This document shows positions 49,218 through 61,458 of a DNA stretch of 64,000 bases, in pieces. Source of the stretch: Ashinkailepas kermadecensis (taxonomy: Eukaryota; Arthropoda; Thecostraca; Neolepadidae); contig JAOTOM010004004.1 in assembly GCA_034440615.1 (NCBI GenBank), forward strand, positions 132,501 to 196,500, given 5' to 3'. The position numbers and the translations under genes are program-made. Below the pieces are notes generated by a model that searched no databases, had not been told where the DNA came from, and saw only the letters and a list, made by a program, of their open reading frames with translations. Position 1 is the stretch's first letter. Every line of letters starts with the position of its first letter.

Positions 49218-50984
49218 GAGGCCAGAAGGGCAGGTAAGAAATCCAGCAACTGTGTCACGGAAACGTGACGAAGGCAAGTCCAGGGTCCAGGATGAAATTA
49301 TCAGGTCTTATACCCTCTGTGGAGAACGGAAAAGCGATGACTTCCACATGGGTAGCCGATCTGGCAGGCCCTGATTCGATCGCCAGTATTAATTGAAGAG
49401 AAGTCCGCATTGTTATACATCATTCAACATCGTTTCCTGCGATAGGCATAGCCATTCGATAGGCATAACCAGGCTCTTCCTATAGGCAACGTCATCTGCA
49501 AAAAGCGTAATTTTGGGCACACCATAAGCGTGAGTTAATTCACTTGCAGGTAAAACTTCCCTGAGCTCACGGGAAAGAGATTGGAAATTGGCGGAAGAAT
49601 ACAGCAGCATGTCAGGGTAGCAGATTACTTCTTTTTTTTAAACAACAATGAAATATAAAACCAAGGAAAGAAGAACGTCCACAAAAGTTACTTTTTGCAT
49701 CGATGCTTAAAAACGCTCCAAATGTTAGGTTAACGCTACTGAACAGCAATGCGACCATCGTACCCGTGCATATTCTGCACCTATGTTCATGGCTATAAGT
49801 GCACATAATACATTCTGAAACTGTAACAATGCATTTCTGGTATGTGGGTTTGGAGTATCAACAGGACCTACATACAGTACCATCGGGAGTTCTAGAGGGT
49901 ACTTACTTCCAAACGAACCTACAGTAACTTTATGGAACCCCACAGGGTGGTTATCTGGTCCACCAATTCCCATAGTATAGTTGACAAAAGGAGAATCTCT
50001 GCTTTCTGGGTTATACCGACGCGGGAAGTGCACACTACCATATCAGTTCAAATTGAATGACCGTCATTGGCATACGCTTGTCTCAATGTTGCGCTAAAAA
50101 ACCACATGACATTCAAAACCGAAAAGGTAACATAAATAGGACAAGAAAACAGCTCATGTATTATTGGAAGGCTGATCAGGATTTTTTCTCGAGACAATCA
50201 TAACACTGGGCATGAGATATCAAGTTCACCTGATACATCTTAACCAGGAAAACACAACAGATATATCCCTAACTTATCATGACATATCTTATGCATTGCT
50301 CAGTCTGCTTTAGTGCCACAGACGTCCTGGTCCTGTATGACCTCGACACGGACAGTGAACACCCCACGCACCGGGACCGCCCGGAAATGTGGTCTGGACC
50401 GCCCACACAAAACAAACAAGTGTCGCTCAATCACCGTCACACAGAGGCGTTCCCGCCCCACTCGCCATACACACATACAGGCAGCTGCGCTAATTTATGG
50501 CAGCTTAATTGCGGCAGACAAACCAAACGACCTATTGTGAAGTCGTTCAGCGGTATGGAACACGTACGCAGGCGTATAAGCAGTCACATGGGTGCTGGAG
50601 TGCAGAAGAAAAACGATTGATCACAGCTGAGGCCGGATCTAGAGAAAGTGGGGCCATGGAATGGATGTCTTTGATGAGAAAAGTAGCTGTGTGTGAATTT
50701 CTTTGATATTAGAAACATCTGATTGGCTGAATTCATCTGATGAAACATCATCGGCTTACTCATACTTATATTAATATTGTGTTGAAATTTAAGCTTTATC
50801 GAAATTGGGCACCATTTTGAACTTAAGTTAAGCGCTTCTCCGCCCCCAGCCCGAATTCCCCCTCCCCAAGATGATCGGCTGAGTACGCCTATTATCACAG
50901 GGAACTACGGGACTTTTGAGAACACAACATGTCGTGCTACTTATTGCGATCTCAAGTAGAGCAACATCTGCTGCTCCTTCGAGG
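49218..50984. other. Mostly unique; possible RT relic at 49413-49610
   Basis: On the minus strand at about 49610-49413 a short frame contains VPKITLFADDVA, resembling reverse transcriptase motif C (F/YADD). No flanking RT motifs are visible, so this may be an old LINE relic or chance. Another minus open segment at 49725-50033 is unassigned. No gene is supported. Confidence 0.3.
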
Positions 50985-51460
<476 letters not shown>

Positions 51461-51544
51461 ACGGTCCATTCTCCTGTATATAAGTGTGTAGCCTTCCAGT
51501 ATGAGTATGTAAGCTAGCGAGAAAATGCTAGAGTGAATGTGCAC

Positions 51545-51772
51545 AGCCCGATTGGCGAGGGCACCAGCCTGTACTGGCCTTGCCGAGCCTGACAGGACAG
51601 GGCTGGTCGGCGAGGGCACCAGCCTGTACTGGCCTTGCCGAGCCTGACAGGACAGGGCTGGTCGGCGAGGGCACCAGCCTGTACTGGCCTTGCCGAGCCT
51701 GACAGGACAGGGCTGGTCGGCGAGGGCACCAGCCTGTACTGGCCTTGCCGAGCCTGACAGGACAGGGCTGGT
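51545..51772. repeat. 55-bp minisatellite, 4 copies
   Basis: Four nearly identical copies contain GGCGAGGGCACCAGCCTGTA and CCGAGCCTGACAGGACAGGG. Confidence 0.95.
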
Positions 51773-52666
51773 CGCTGCAGACCATCGCATTTAGCCCCAA
51801 CTGTGACGGTTGTCTGCAACAGGCCTGACAACGACGCGTGCACAGTGGCGGGCCGCGGCCGTGACAATGCATTGGTGACGCCACTGTATTCACCAGTACA
51901 GTCCCAGTTTTGTGTTTCCCAGTTCCAGCCCACAACAATTCTACCGTTGGTATGGAATTCCCAGATCGGGTAGTGGAGTCAGGGTTCACGCAATAAGCTG
52001 TCCTCAGCGAAGAGCCAACGAAGTCCAATAAAGCCACCTTACCAAACATGTGGAAGGTTGTCTTGGCCGGCTCGTCGCAAAATAACAAACTAAATAAGCT
52101 ATTGTTCGCAAGCATCGTCAAACACATACATTGCGATCATTTAATTAAGATAGCTGGCCAATTGCTAACACATTTCCTCAAAACTCCATGTGCATGGGAA
52201 CATGGGAACATTTCACTGGTCTATTCCAAGAAGATCATTGCCGGTCTCATAGGCCGGTGTGAATCATGGTACTCCGCACCGTTTTAAAACAGCAGACTTA
52301 CCCTCCGGAACAGGTTCGACTCCCGGCACGGAGAGGCGTTTCAGATATGTAAGTATTGGAAATGCAGTGAGTGCTACCATGCCAAAACTGTGTTCCTTAC
52401 TTTACTTTGCTCAAACCAATTTTTATGAAACTGTTCAAAGGGCTTCCATAATTTCATGCTTACCACGAGCCTTATCTTAGCTCTGAATTATACAAGCTTG
52501 AAAGGTCAGGCTGGTCACACGGTAGGAAGTGCAAGGCCCCGACAAGAACAGCTATGTGCTTCTACGACATAGCTACTAGCTGAACAGCTGCTACTGCAAG
52601 CACACAGCGGTGCTACAAGAGACACTAGTGCACGCATCATATCTAGCCACGCGGACGGAATTGGAC
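51773..52666. other. Unique stretch, no gene
   Basis: A tRNA B-box-like GGTTCGACTCC is at 52313-52323, without a matching tRNA fold. No coding evidence. Confidence 0.5.
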
Positions 52667-52905
52667 GTGAAATCCCGCTCACCAAGCACCGGCAACTGCC
52701 GACTGCACCGTGACATCCCGCTCACCAAGCACCGGCAACTGCCGACTGCACCGTGACATCCCGCTCACCAACACCGGCAACTGCCGACTGCACCGGCAAC
52801 TGCCGACTGCCCCGTGACATCCCGCTCACAAACACCGGCAACTGCCGACTGCACCGTGACATCCCGCTCACAAACACCGGCAACTGCCGACTGCACCGTG
52901 ACACC
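52667..52905. repeat. 43-bp minisatellite, 5-6 copies
   Basis: Units contain GTGACATCCCGCTCACCAAG and CACCGGCAACTGCCGACTGC. One copy has an internal duplication of CCGGCAACTGCCGACTGC. It runs directly into the 27-bp array and shares CCGACTGC-CCGTGACAT with it. Confidence 0.92.
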
Positions 52906-55553
52906 GTGACATAGGAGGAGACCGACTGCCCCGTGACATACGAGTGGACCGACTGCCCCGTGACATACGAGGGGACCGACTGCCCCGTGACATACGAGGG
53001 GACCGACTGCTCCGTGACATACGAGGGGACCGACTGCCCCGTGACATACGAGGGGACCGACTGCCCCGTGACATACGAGGGGGCCGACTGCTCCGTGACA
53101 TACGAGGGGACCGACTGCTCCGTGACATACGAGGGGACCGACTGTACCGTGACATACGAGGGGACCGACTGCTCCGTGACATACGAGGGGCCGACTGCAC
53201 CGTGACATACGAGGGGGCCGACTGCTCCGTGACATACGAGGGGACCGACTGCTCCGTGACATACGAGGGGGCCGACTGTCCCGTGACATACGAGGGGACC
53301 GACTGCTCCGTGACATACGAGGGGGCCGACTGCTCCGTGACATACGAGGGGTCCGACTGCCCCGTGATATACGAGGGGACTGACTGTACCGTGACATACG
53401 AGGGGACCGACTGCCCCGTGACATACGAGGGGACCGACTGCCCCGTGACATACGAGGGGACCGACTGCCCCGTGACATACGAGGGGGCCGACTGCCCCGT
53501 GACATACGAGGGGACCGACTGCCCCGTGACATACGAGGGGACCGACTGCTCCGTGACATACGAGGGGACCGACTGCTCCGTGACATACGAGGGGACCGAC
53601 TGCTCCGTGACATACGAGGGGCCGACTGCACCGTGACATACGAGGGGACCGACTGTCCCGTGACATACGAGGGGACCGACTGTCCCGTGACATACGAGGG
53701 GGCCGACTGCCCCGTGACATACGAGGGGACCGACTGCTCCGTGACATACGAGGGGGACTGACTGTACCGTGACATACGAGGGGACCGACTGCACCGTGAC
53801 ATACGAGGGGACCGACTGCACCGTGACATACGAGGGGACCGACTGCACCGTGACATACGAGGGGACCGACTGCTCCGTGACATACGAGGGGACCGACTGC
53901 ACCGTGACATACGAGGGGACCGACTGCTCCGTGACATACGAGGGGGCCGACTGTCCCGTGACATACGAGGGGACCGACTGTCCCGTGACATACGAGGGGA
54001 CCGACTGCTCCGTGACATACGAGGGGCCGACTGTCCCGTGACATACGAGGGGGACCGACTGTCCCGTGACATACGAGGGGACCGACTGCTCCGTGACATA
54101 CGAGGGGCCGACTGTCCCGTGACATACGAGGGGGACCGACTGTCCCGTGACATACGAGGGGGCCGACTGTCCCGTGACATACGAGGGGACCGACTGCTCC
54201 GTGACATACGAGGGGCCGACTGTCCCGTGACATACGAGGGGGACCGACTGTCCCGTGACATACGAGGGGACCGACTGCTCCGTGACATACGAGGGGCCGA
54301 CTGTCCCGTGACATACGAGGGGGACCGACTGTCCCGTGACATACGAGGGGACCGACTGCTCCGTGACATACGAGGGGACCGACTGCTCCGTGACATACGA
54401 GGGGACCGACTGCTCCGTGACATACGAGGGGACCGACTGTACCGTGACATACGAGGGGGGCCGACTGTCCCGTGACATACGAGGGGACCGACTGCTCCGT
54501 GACATACGAGGGGACCGACTGCCCCGTGACATACGAGGGGGCCGACTGCCCCGTGACATACGAGGGGACCGACTGCTCCGTGACATACGAGGGGGACCGA
54601 CTGCCCCGTGACATACGAGGGGACCGACTGCTCCGTGACATACGAGGGGACCGACTGCCCCGTGACATACGAGGGGGCCGACTGTCCCGTGACATACGAG
54701 GGGACCGACTGCTCTGTGACATACGAGGGGACCGACTGCTCCGTGACATACGAGGGGACCGACTGCTCCGTGACATACGAGGGGGCCGACTGTCCCGTGA
54801 CATACGAGGGGGCCGACTGTCCCGTGACATACGAGGGGACCGACTGCTCCGTGACATACGAGGGGACCGACTGCTCCGTGACATACGAGGGGGACTGACT
54901 GTCCCGTGACATACGAGGGGACCGACTGCTCCGTGACATACGAGGGGACCGACTGCTCCGTGACATACGAGGGGACCGACTGCACCGTGACATACGAGGG
55001 GACCGACTGCCCCGTGACATACGAGGGGACCGACTGTACCGTGACATACGAGGGGACCGACTGTCCCGTGACATACGAGGGGACCGACTGTACCGTGACA
55101 TACGAGGGGACCGACTGCCCCGTGACATACGAGGGGCCGACTGTCCCGTGACATACGAGGGGACCGACTGTACCGTGACATACGAGGGGGCCGACTGTCC
55201 CGTGACATACGAGGGGACCGACTGCACCGTGACATACGAGGGGACCGACTGCACCGTGACATACGAGGGGACCGACTGCACCGTGACATACGAGGGGACC
55301 GACTGCACCGTGACATACGAGGGGACTGACTGCACCGTGACCTACGAGGGGATCCACTGCATCATGACATACGAGGGGACTGACTGCCCCGTGACATACG
55401 AGGGGACCGACTGCTCCGTGACATACGAGGGGACCGACTGCTCCGTGACATACGAGGGGACCGACTGCATCGTGACATACGAGGGGACCGACTGCCCCGT
55501 GACATACGAGGGAACCGACTGCTCCGTGACATACGAGAGGACCGTACCACACA
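52906..55553. repeat. 27-bp minisatellite, about 98 copies
   Basis: The unit is GTGACATACGAGGGGACCGA plus CTGCTCC, with the last three bases CCC, TCC, ACC, TACC or TCCC. G insertions or deletions (GGGG, GGGGG, GGGGGG) create 26-28-bp variants. The nine-codon period keeps all minus frames open for 850-890 codons and plus frames in blocks. Block patterns repeat at about 54040-54330. Confidence 0.97.
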
Positions 55554-55910
55554 GGTAAACAACATGCAGGATGTTATCGCCGTGGCATCGAGTGACCCTG
55601 AAATTGCAGTATTATTGTTAGCCGCATACCTGAGCGGGTAATTTTACATTGGAGGCAGCTTGTAGCTACATGTGAAGCGGATAATAACACAAGTTTGCTA
55701 CTTGTTCCGGTTCAGAGGCATACCGTTATGTCCAGTGTTATATTCATAAGCTGTTCGGCCCTGAGACGCCTCAGCGACAACAAACTACCCAGTTGTCATC
55801 ACAGTCTCAAACAATCCCGCAACGACGGTGACAACCTTCAGCACCCACCACCATCCTTGCCAGCAGGGGTGGGGACTGAGCACTTGCCAGTCATGGCGGA
55901 CCACCTGTGG
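55554..55910. other. Unique stretch, no gene
   Basis: Nothing recognisable. Confidence 0.5.
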
Positions 55911-56585
55911 CTCCCGACGTCTGCACACGTGGTGACACGCCGGCTACCAGACGTCTACACACGTGGTGACACGCCGGCTCCCGACGTCTGCACACGTGGT
56001 GACACGCCGGCTCCCGACGTCTGCACACGTGGTGACACGCCGGCTACCAGACAGCACAGCCGGACATCAGCACTACCGATCCCGACGTCCAACGGTGGCC
56101 GGCAACCGGACGTCTACACATGGTGACACGCCGGCTCCCGACGTCTGCACACGTGGTGACACGCCGGCTACCAGACAGCACAGCCGGACATCAGCACTAC
56201 CGATGGCTCCCGACGTCTGCACACGTGGTGACACGCCGGCTCCCGACGTCTGCACACGTGGTGACACGCCGGCTACCAGACAGCACAGCCCGACATCAGG
56301 CGGACTACCATGGTGGACCACCTGTGGCTCCCGACGTCTGCACACGTGGTGACACGCCGGCTCCCGACGTCTGCACACGTGGTAACACGCCGGCTCCCGA
56401 CGTCTGACGTGGTGACACGCCGGTGACGTCTGCACACGTGGTCCGCCGGCTCCCGACGTCTGCACACGTGGTGACACGCCGGCTACCAGACAGCACAGCC
56501 CGACATCAGCACTACCGATGGCTCCCGACGTCTGCATACGTGATTACACGCTGGTATACAGCTACCAGACAGCACAGCCGGACAT
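55911..56585. repeat. 33-bp minisatellite with a longer second unit
   Basis: The 33-bp unit contains CTCCCGACGTCTGCACACGT and GGTGACACGCCGG. A ~40-bp insert unit containing CTACCAGACAGCACAGCC and GACATCAGCACTACC recurs four times among the short units. Confidence 0.92.
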
Positions 56586-58249
56586 CCTTATGACGGTTCG
56601 TCAGCTCTGAGTTCGTCGCTGCCGAGTGCGGCGGTATTTCGCCGACACACCCCGTTGGGCCGGGCTGCGACCTTGGCCATCGTCGTCGAGGTCACGTCGG
56701 CGTCACGCCGCACCTCCAGATGTGACGCTGGTCAGCAATGCGCTCCGTCGTCACGCTTTCAACCATTCATCGCCTTCGCCCCTTCCGTAACAGTCATCCA
56801 GATCGATCAGATAGATGTTCACAATTACAGGCTCCGATATTTCGCACGAGGTAAATACAGATGGCCACGAAACTCGTCACGGATCTGGGACATATGATAG
56901 TTTGAGATCAATACCAAACCCTCCCAAGTTCGGGAGTGGCGGTCCGCACGAATTGAGCGTCCGGTACGCTGTCCATGTGACCTCAGGGTTAACTGAATGG
57001 CGAAGTGAAGGTCGTGACGCAGTCGGTATATTGCAGCAGCAGCGAAGTGATCGGCGAGGTGCGGCATTGGTGACTCACCGACCATCAACACCATCGGCCG
57101 ATGGGGCTGATGGGGCTTGGGAATGCGATGGTTTACCCGATGGAGTAAGCGATGGGGCTACTCACGGTAGTGATATCACCCACAATAGCACTGGCGGGGT
57201 AGTCCCACCAGACGTGCCCCGGGTCCGACATGGCCCCAACAGACGCAACCCGGTCGACATGGCCAACAACGACCCGGGTCCGACATGGCCCAACAGACGC
57301 AACCCGGGTCCGACATGGCCCCAGCAGACGCAACCCGGGTCCGACATGGCCCCAACAGACGTACCCCGGCTCCGACATGGTTCGGCGGTCATCACGCTTT
57401 GCTGGCGTCTGCGCCAACGAGATGTAGCGGCGCGGATGGCGTTGGCAGTCAGCGAAACCTGCTGTGATCATTCAACCGTTTAACTGCTACGCTTCTGCGC
57501 GCCCTTTCTAAATTTCGCCAGCGAAGCTTTGTGGTGCGCTTTCTGCCAGACATGTGCACGCAATCGGAGATCATAGTTATACAACGCTGCGCGACTATCT
57601 CCGCCGCCTGTGTCGCGCCAATGTGTTAGCGGGGTGACTGGCGCCGCGACAACGGACACTCGGTTATAGTCACTCAGCTATTTGCTGAACCATGCCAATA
57701 TGGCATCATGCGGAGTTCTCCAACTGGTTGTCCCAAGGTATGACATTTCGTGAGATGACATTTTTACTCGGCAAGTGTGAGCTGATCTGTCATTGTGACA
57801 TGAATCAATCATACAGGCAGCGGTGGGGAAAGTGACATCGTATCGACCCATCTATTTAATGAATGGACGTAGAATGAGTGCTCCATGGCCACACAACCTG
57901 CATATGATCCTTAAACTTGCATGATAAATGTGCAGTACCTTGCTTTCTTGCAACATACAGCTGAACACAGCTGCAGGGTCCTTCCGATAGCTTGCACTGC
58001 AGTGCGGACATTTTCCCCCACCCATCTGTGCTCATTAACTTGCACACGAAATTGCAGCATTCTCATCTGAACACCCGCCATCATCTGCCTCACTCCTGAT
58101 TCATCACTGATCAAAGCGTGTGCCGCGGTGCAGAGAGATTATTGGCTGACACCGGTAAGGATATGACGTCCACGATCCACATATATTACAACAGTGCGAT
58201 AGGAGGTTGGGGACGGAGGGGGAGGGGGAAACCACCGAATAATTTCTGC
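56586..58249. other. Mostly unique; 31-bp repeat at about 57220-57385
   Basis: Five copies containing GACATGGCCCCAACAGACGC and AACCCGGGTCC lie at about 57220-57385. The remainder shows no coding evidence. Confidence 0.6.
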
Positions 58250-58895
58250 ATACCGGGATAGAGGTCACTCGTCTCATATGAGGCGGCCTTACCGGGGTGG
58301 GAGAAGGTCACTCGTCTCATCTGAGGTGGGCATACCGGGATAGGGGAGAAGGTCACTCGTCTCATCTGAGGCGGCCATACCGGGATGGGAGAAGGTCACT
58401 CGTCTCATCTGAGGTGGGCATACCGGGGTGGGAGAAGGTCACTCGTCTCATCTGAGGCGGCCATACCGGGGTGGGAGAAGGTCACTCGTCTCATCTGAGG
58501 TGGGCATACCGGGGTGGGAGAAGGTCACTCGTCTCATCTGAGGCGGCCATACCGGGGTGGGAGAAGGTCACTCGTCTCATCTGAGGTGGCCATACCGGGG
58601 TGGGAGAAGGTCACTCGTCTCATCTGAGGCGGCCATACCGGGGTGGGAGAAGGTCACTCGTCTCATCTGAGGCGACCATACCGGGGTGGGAGAAGGTCAC
58701 TCGTCTCATCTTAGGTGACCATATCGGGGTGGGAGAAGGTCACTCGTCTCATCTGAGGTGGGAATACCGGGGTGGGAGAAGGTCACTCGTCTCATCTGAG
58801 GCGGCCATACCGGGGTGGGAGAAGGTCACTCGTCTCATCTGAGGCGACCATACCGGGGTGGGAGAAGGTCACTCGTCTCAGCTGAGGTGGCCACA
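58250..58895. repeat. 43-bp minisatellite, about 15 copies
   Basis: The unit contains CATACCGGGGTGGGAGAAGG and TCACTCGTCTCATCTGAG. GCGGCC and GTGGGC subtypes alternate in the first eight copies. Confidence 0.95.
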
Positions 58896-59216
58896 TCCCA
58901 CATCACATCCGCTCTCGCTTCCCCCTCCCCTCCCAACGGCACACGACGAATATGGGCATGTCAGGCGTGGAAAGGTCTGGGCGCGCACACACATCGCTGA
59001 TGACACACGATCTCCGACATAACTGGTAGCAAGCATCCCTGAAACCCTACGGAGAACACCATGCATCTCCGCGGGTGTTTTATATTTGTGAAACACCCAG
59101 CTGGAAGTCAAAGCGACACACAAATGGAGGAACCAATGCTATTGAACAGGTCCCCGACCAACCGCTACGGCGTCTTACTGGCCATTACGTAACCAAACGA
59201 CTGGCGTTCCATGCAG
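58896..59216. other. Unique stretch, no gene
   Basis: No gene or repeat is seen. Confidence 0.5.
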
Positions 59217-59565
59217 ACCCAGCACCGAGCCACGGCCATGCTAGGTGTACGAGTCTCATCTCCAGGCCATACAGGCCCAGCACCGAGCCATGGCCACGCT
59301 AGGTGTACGGCTCTCATCTCCAGATCATGTAGACCCAACACCGAGCCATGGCCACGCTAGGTGTACGGCTCACATCTCCAGACCATGTAGACCCAGCACC
59401 GAGCCATGACCACGCTAGGTGTACGGCTCTCACCTCCAGGCCATACAGACCCAGCACCGAGCCATGACCACGCTAGGTGTACGGCTCTCACCTCCAGACC
59501 ATGTACACCGAGCATCAAGCCATGACCACGCTAGATGTACGGCTCTCATCTCCAGACCATGTCGC
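59217..59565. repeat. 58-bp minisatellite, 6 copies
   Basis: Units contain CAGCACCGAGCCATGACCAC, GCTAGGTGTACGGCTCTCA and CTCCAGACCATGTAGACC. The array ends about 30 bp from the hAT target duplication. Confidence 0.94.
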
Positions 59566-59601
59566 GGGCTGGTGACGCGGCACTGGATCAATACTGAGCA
59601 G

Positions 59602-61065
59602 CATAGGCGCACCGGAGGGGGGGGGGGGCCCCCCATGAGACCAAAGTGCCCTTTTGGCCAAAAGTGCCCTTTTGACCGAAAAGTGCCCTCTTGGCCGGAA
59701 TGTCCCAAATTTAGCCCAAAAATCACCTGCCTTATGTGCCCCGCCTGTGCCAAAGGTGCCCTTTGGGCCCAAAACTGCCCTTTTGGCCTAAAAATGACAT
59801 TCCCCTGTGCCCTTTCCTGTCCTATGCCTGTCCCAATTAGGTGCCCTTTTGATCTAAAAGTGCCCTGTGCCCTGCCCTGTACCCTGCCCTGTGCCTTGTG
59901 CTGTACCGTGAACTCTGCCCTGCCCTGTGTCCTGCCCTATGCCCTGCCCTATGCCCTGCCCTGTGCCCTGCCCTGTGCCCTGCCCTGTGCCCTGCCCTGT
60001 GCCCTGCCCTGTGTCCTGCCCTGTGCCCTGCCCTGTGCCCTGCCCTGCCCTGCCCTGCCCTGCCCTGCCCTGTGCCCTGCCCTGCCCTGTGCCCTGCCCT
60101 GTGCCCTGCCCTGTGCCCTGCCCTGTACCCTGCCCTGTGCCCTGCCCTGTGCCCTGCCCTGTGCCCTGCCCTGTGCCCTGCCCTGTGCCCTGCCCTGTGC
60201 CCTGCCCTGTGCCCTGCCCTGTGCCTTGCCCTGTGCCGTGCCCTGCCCTGTGCCCTGCCCTGCCCTGAGTCCTGCCCTATGCCCTGCCCTATGCCCTGCC
60301 CTGTGCCCTGCCCTGTGCCCTGTCCTGTGCCCTGCTCTGTGCCCTGCCCTGTGCCCTGCCCTGTGCCCTACCCTGTGCCCTGTCCTGTGCCCTACTCGGC
60401 TACCAGGCTGCTCGCCGTGTTTAGGTGAGCAAACTGCGTCGTGCCTATGCAGCTATGGTGATCTCTAATTACTTTTGTTTTCCCGTTCCCAAAGGGGATT
60501 CTAGCTAATTTTTCTAGCAATTTTAAAACCTCTCCTTTCGTGGCTACATCACCATGTTAAAATTTTGAAATCATTGACCATTCCTTGCTAACATTTATTT
60601 GCATGCTCGTATAGTCGCATCCATCGCGTTGATTGTTTGACACTTACTCTTGCTGCATCTGGGGTATGCAAGAAGCTTTCGTCGCTATTTTTATTGTGTT
60701 ACATGTTTGTGTACATGTCACCTGCCTTCAGGACCATCGCCTTCGTGTCAGCTGTTATCATCCTTTCCAGAAATCCACATCCTGCGTACTTTTACATCAA
60801 AGGTAAGCGGGCAACCTTCATCTCACGACATAATGCATGCAGGCTGCATATTTTTGGAAATATTATTGTAAATACAAGGGTTCGGTGCTATAACATATAA
60901 CGTGTCCCATGGAAAATTCACGCCCCCCCGGTCAGCAAACCTTCCAGTGTGCCCCGGGCCGCAAAGTGCCCTTTTGGAGCCGGTCAAGTGCCCTTTTGGA
61001 GCCGGCCAAGTGCCCTTTTCGGTCCGGGCCCGGCCCCCCATGGAAAAATCCTGGGTGCGCGCCTG
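59602..61065 (+). mobile_element. Non-autonomous hAT-like element, 1464 bp
   Basis: The left end is CATAGGCGCACCGGAGGGG. The right end, read on the minus strand, is CAGGCGCGCACCCAGGA followed by TTTTTCCATGGGGGG. Exact 8-bp direct repeats CTGAGCAG flank it (59594-59601 and 61066-61073) and fit the hAT target consensus nTnnnnAn. Subterminal modules at both ends share GTGCCCTTTTGG words and a CCCCCCATG block. The interior holds an 11-bp minisatellite and AT-rich unique sequence, with no transposase-like frame. It lies in intron 1 of the inferred gene. The terminal similarity is imperfect, so the family name is an inference from the ends and the duplication length. Confidence 0.7.
59870..60405. 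repeat. (CCCTGTGCCCTG)n minisatellite inside the hAT element
   Basis: About 48 units of GCCCTGTGCCCT with 5/6-bp alternation and local CCCTG runs (about 60045-60075). It is internal to the transposon. Confidence 0.93.
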
Positions 61066-61073
61066 CTGAGCAG

Positions 61074-61458
61074 CACTGTCACAGCTAACACTGCATGACG
61101 ACTCGTCGGAAGCGACTCGTTTCCGGCCGGATCTGGCGCACTGTCAGCTCGGCCCCACTCTCCGCGTCATGTCGCAACCTTGGTGAAAACCGGACCTGGC
61201 CCGCAGATCAGCTGAGCCGGGCGTCAATCCCACCTGCCAGCATCACTCGGCATTGGGATTCTATCACGCTTTGGTGATTTCCCGAACTGTGCTACTATTC
61301 AGCTTTGCTACGATCTCATTTTGCGTCTAGCCACCACATGAAGCGACTGAATCGAAGCGCCAACGAAATTACTCGACACGTGACCAGCTCATCTGGGGCG
61401 AGGGCTCGCTCGCAAAATATATTGCGAGTGGGGTGGGGTGGGGTGGGGTGGAACTCAC
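61074..61458 (-). other. Start of intron 1; G-quadruplex-prone tract
   Basis: Immediately downstream of the exon 1 donor (minus strand), the intron reads GTGAGTTCC then (CCCCA)n. The plus strand at 61428-61452 is GTGGGGTGGGGTGGGG and so on, a strong G4 motif. A TCGCAA/TTGCGA inverted repeat lies at about 61409-61426. The rest is unique. Confidence 0.6.

Noticed and set aside
49725..50033. 102-codon minus-strand frame with a GTAAGT inside
   Set aside because: The phases do not fit intron 1 (0/0), there is no convincing acceptor and no recognised motif.
52313..52330. tRNA B box (GGTTCGACTCC)
   Set aside because: The T-arm stem does not pair properly and no A box, anticodon arm or acceptor stem fits. 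At most an old SINE trace.
52722..55552. Three overlapping minus-strand frames of 850-894 codons
   Set aside because: All three frames are open because the 27-bp unit lacks stops on that strand. There is no unique coding flank, start context or domain.
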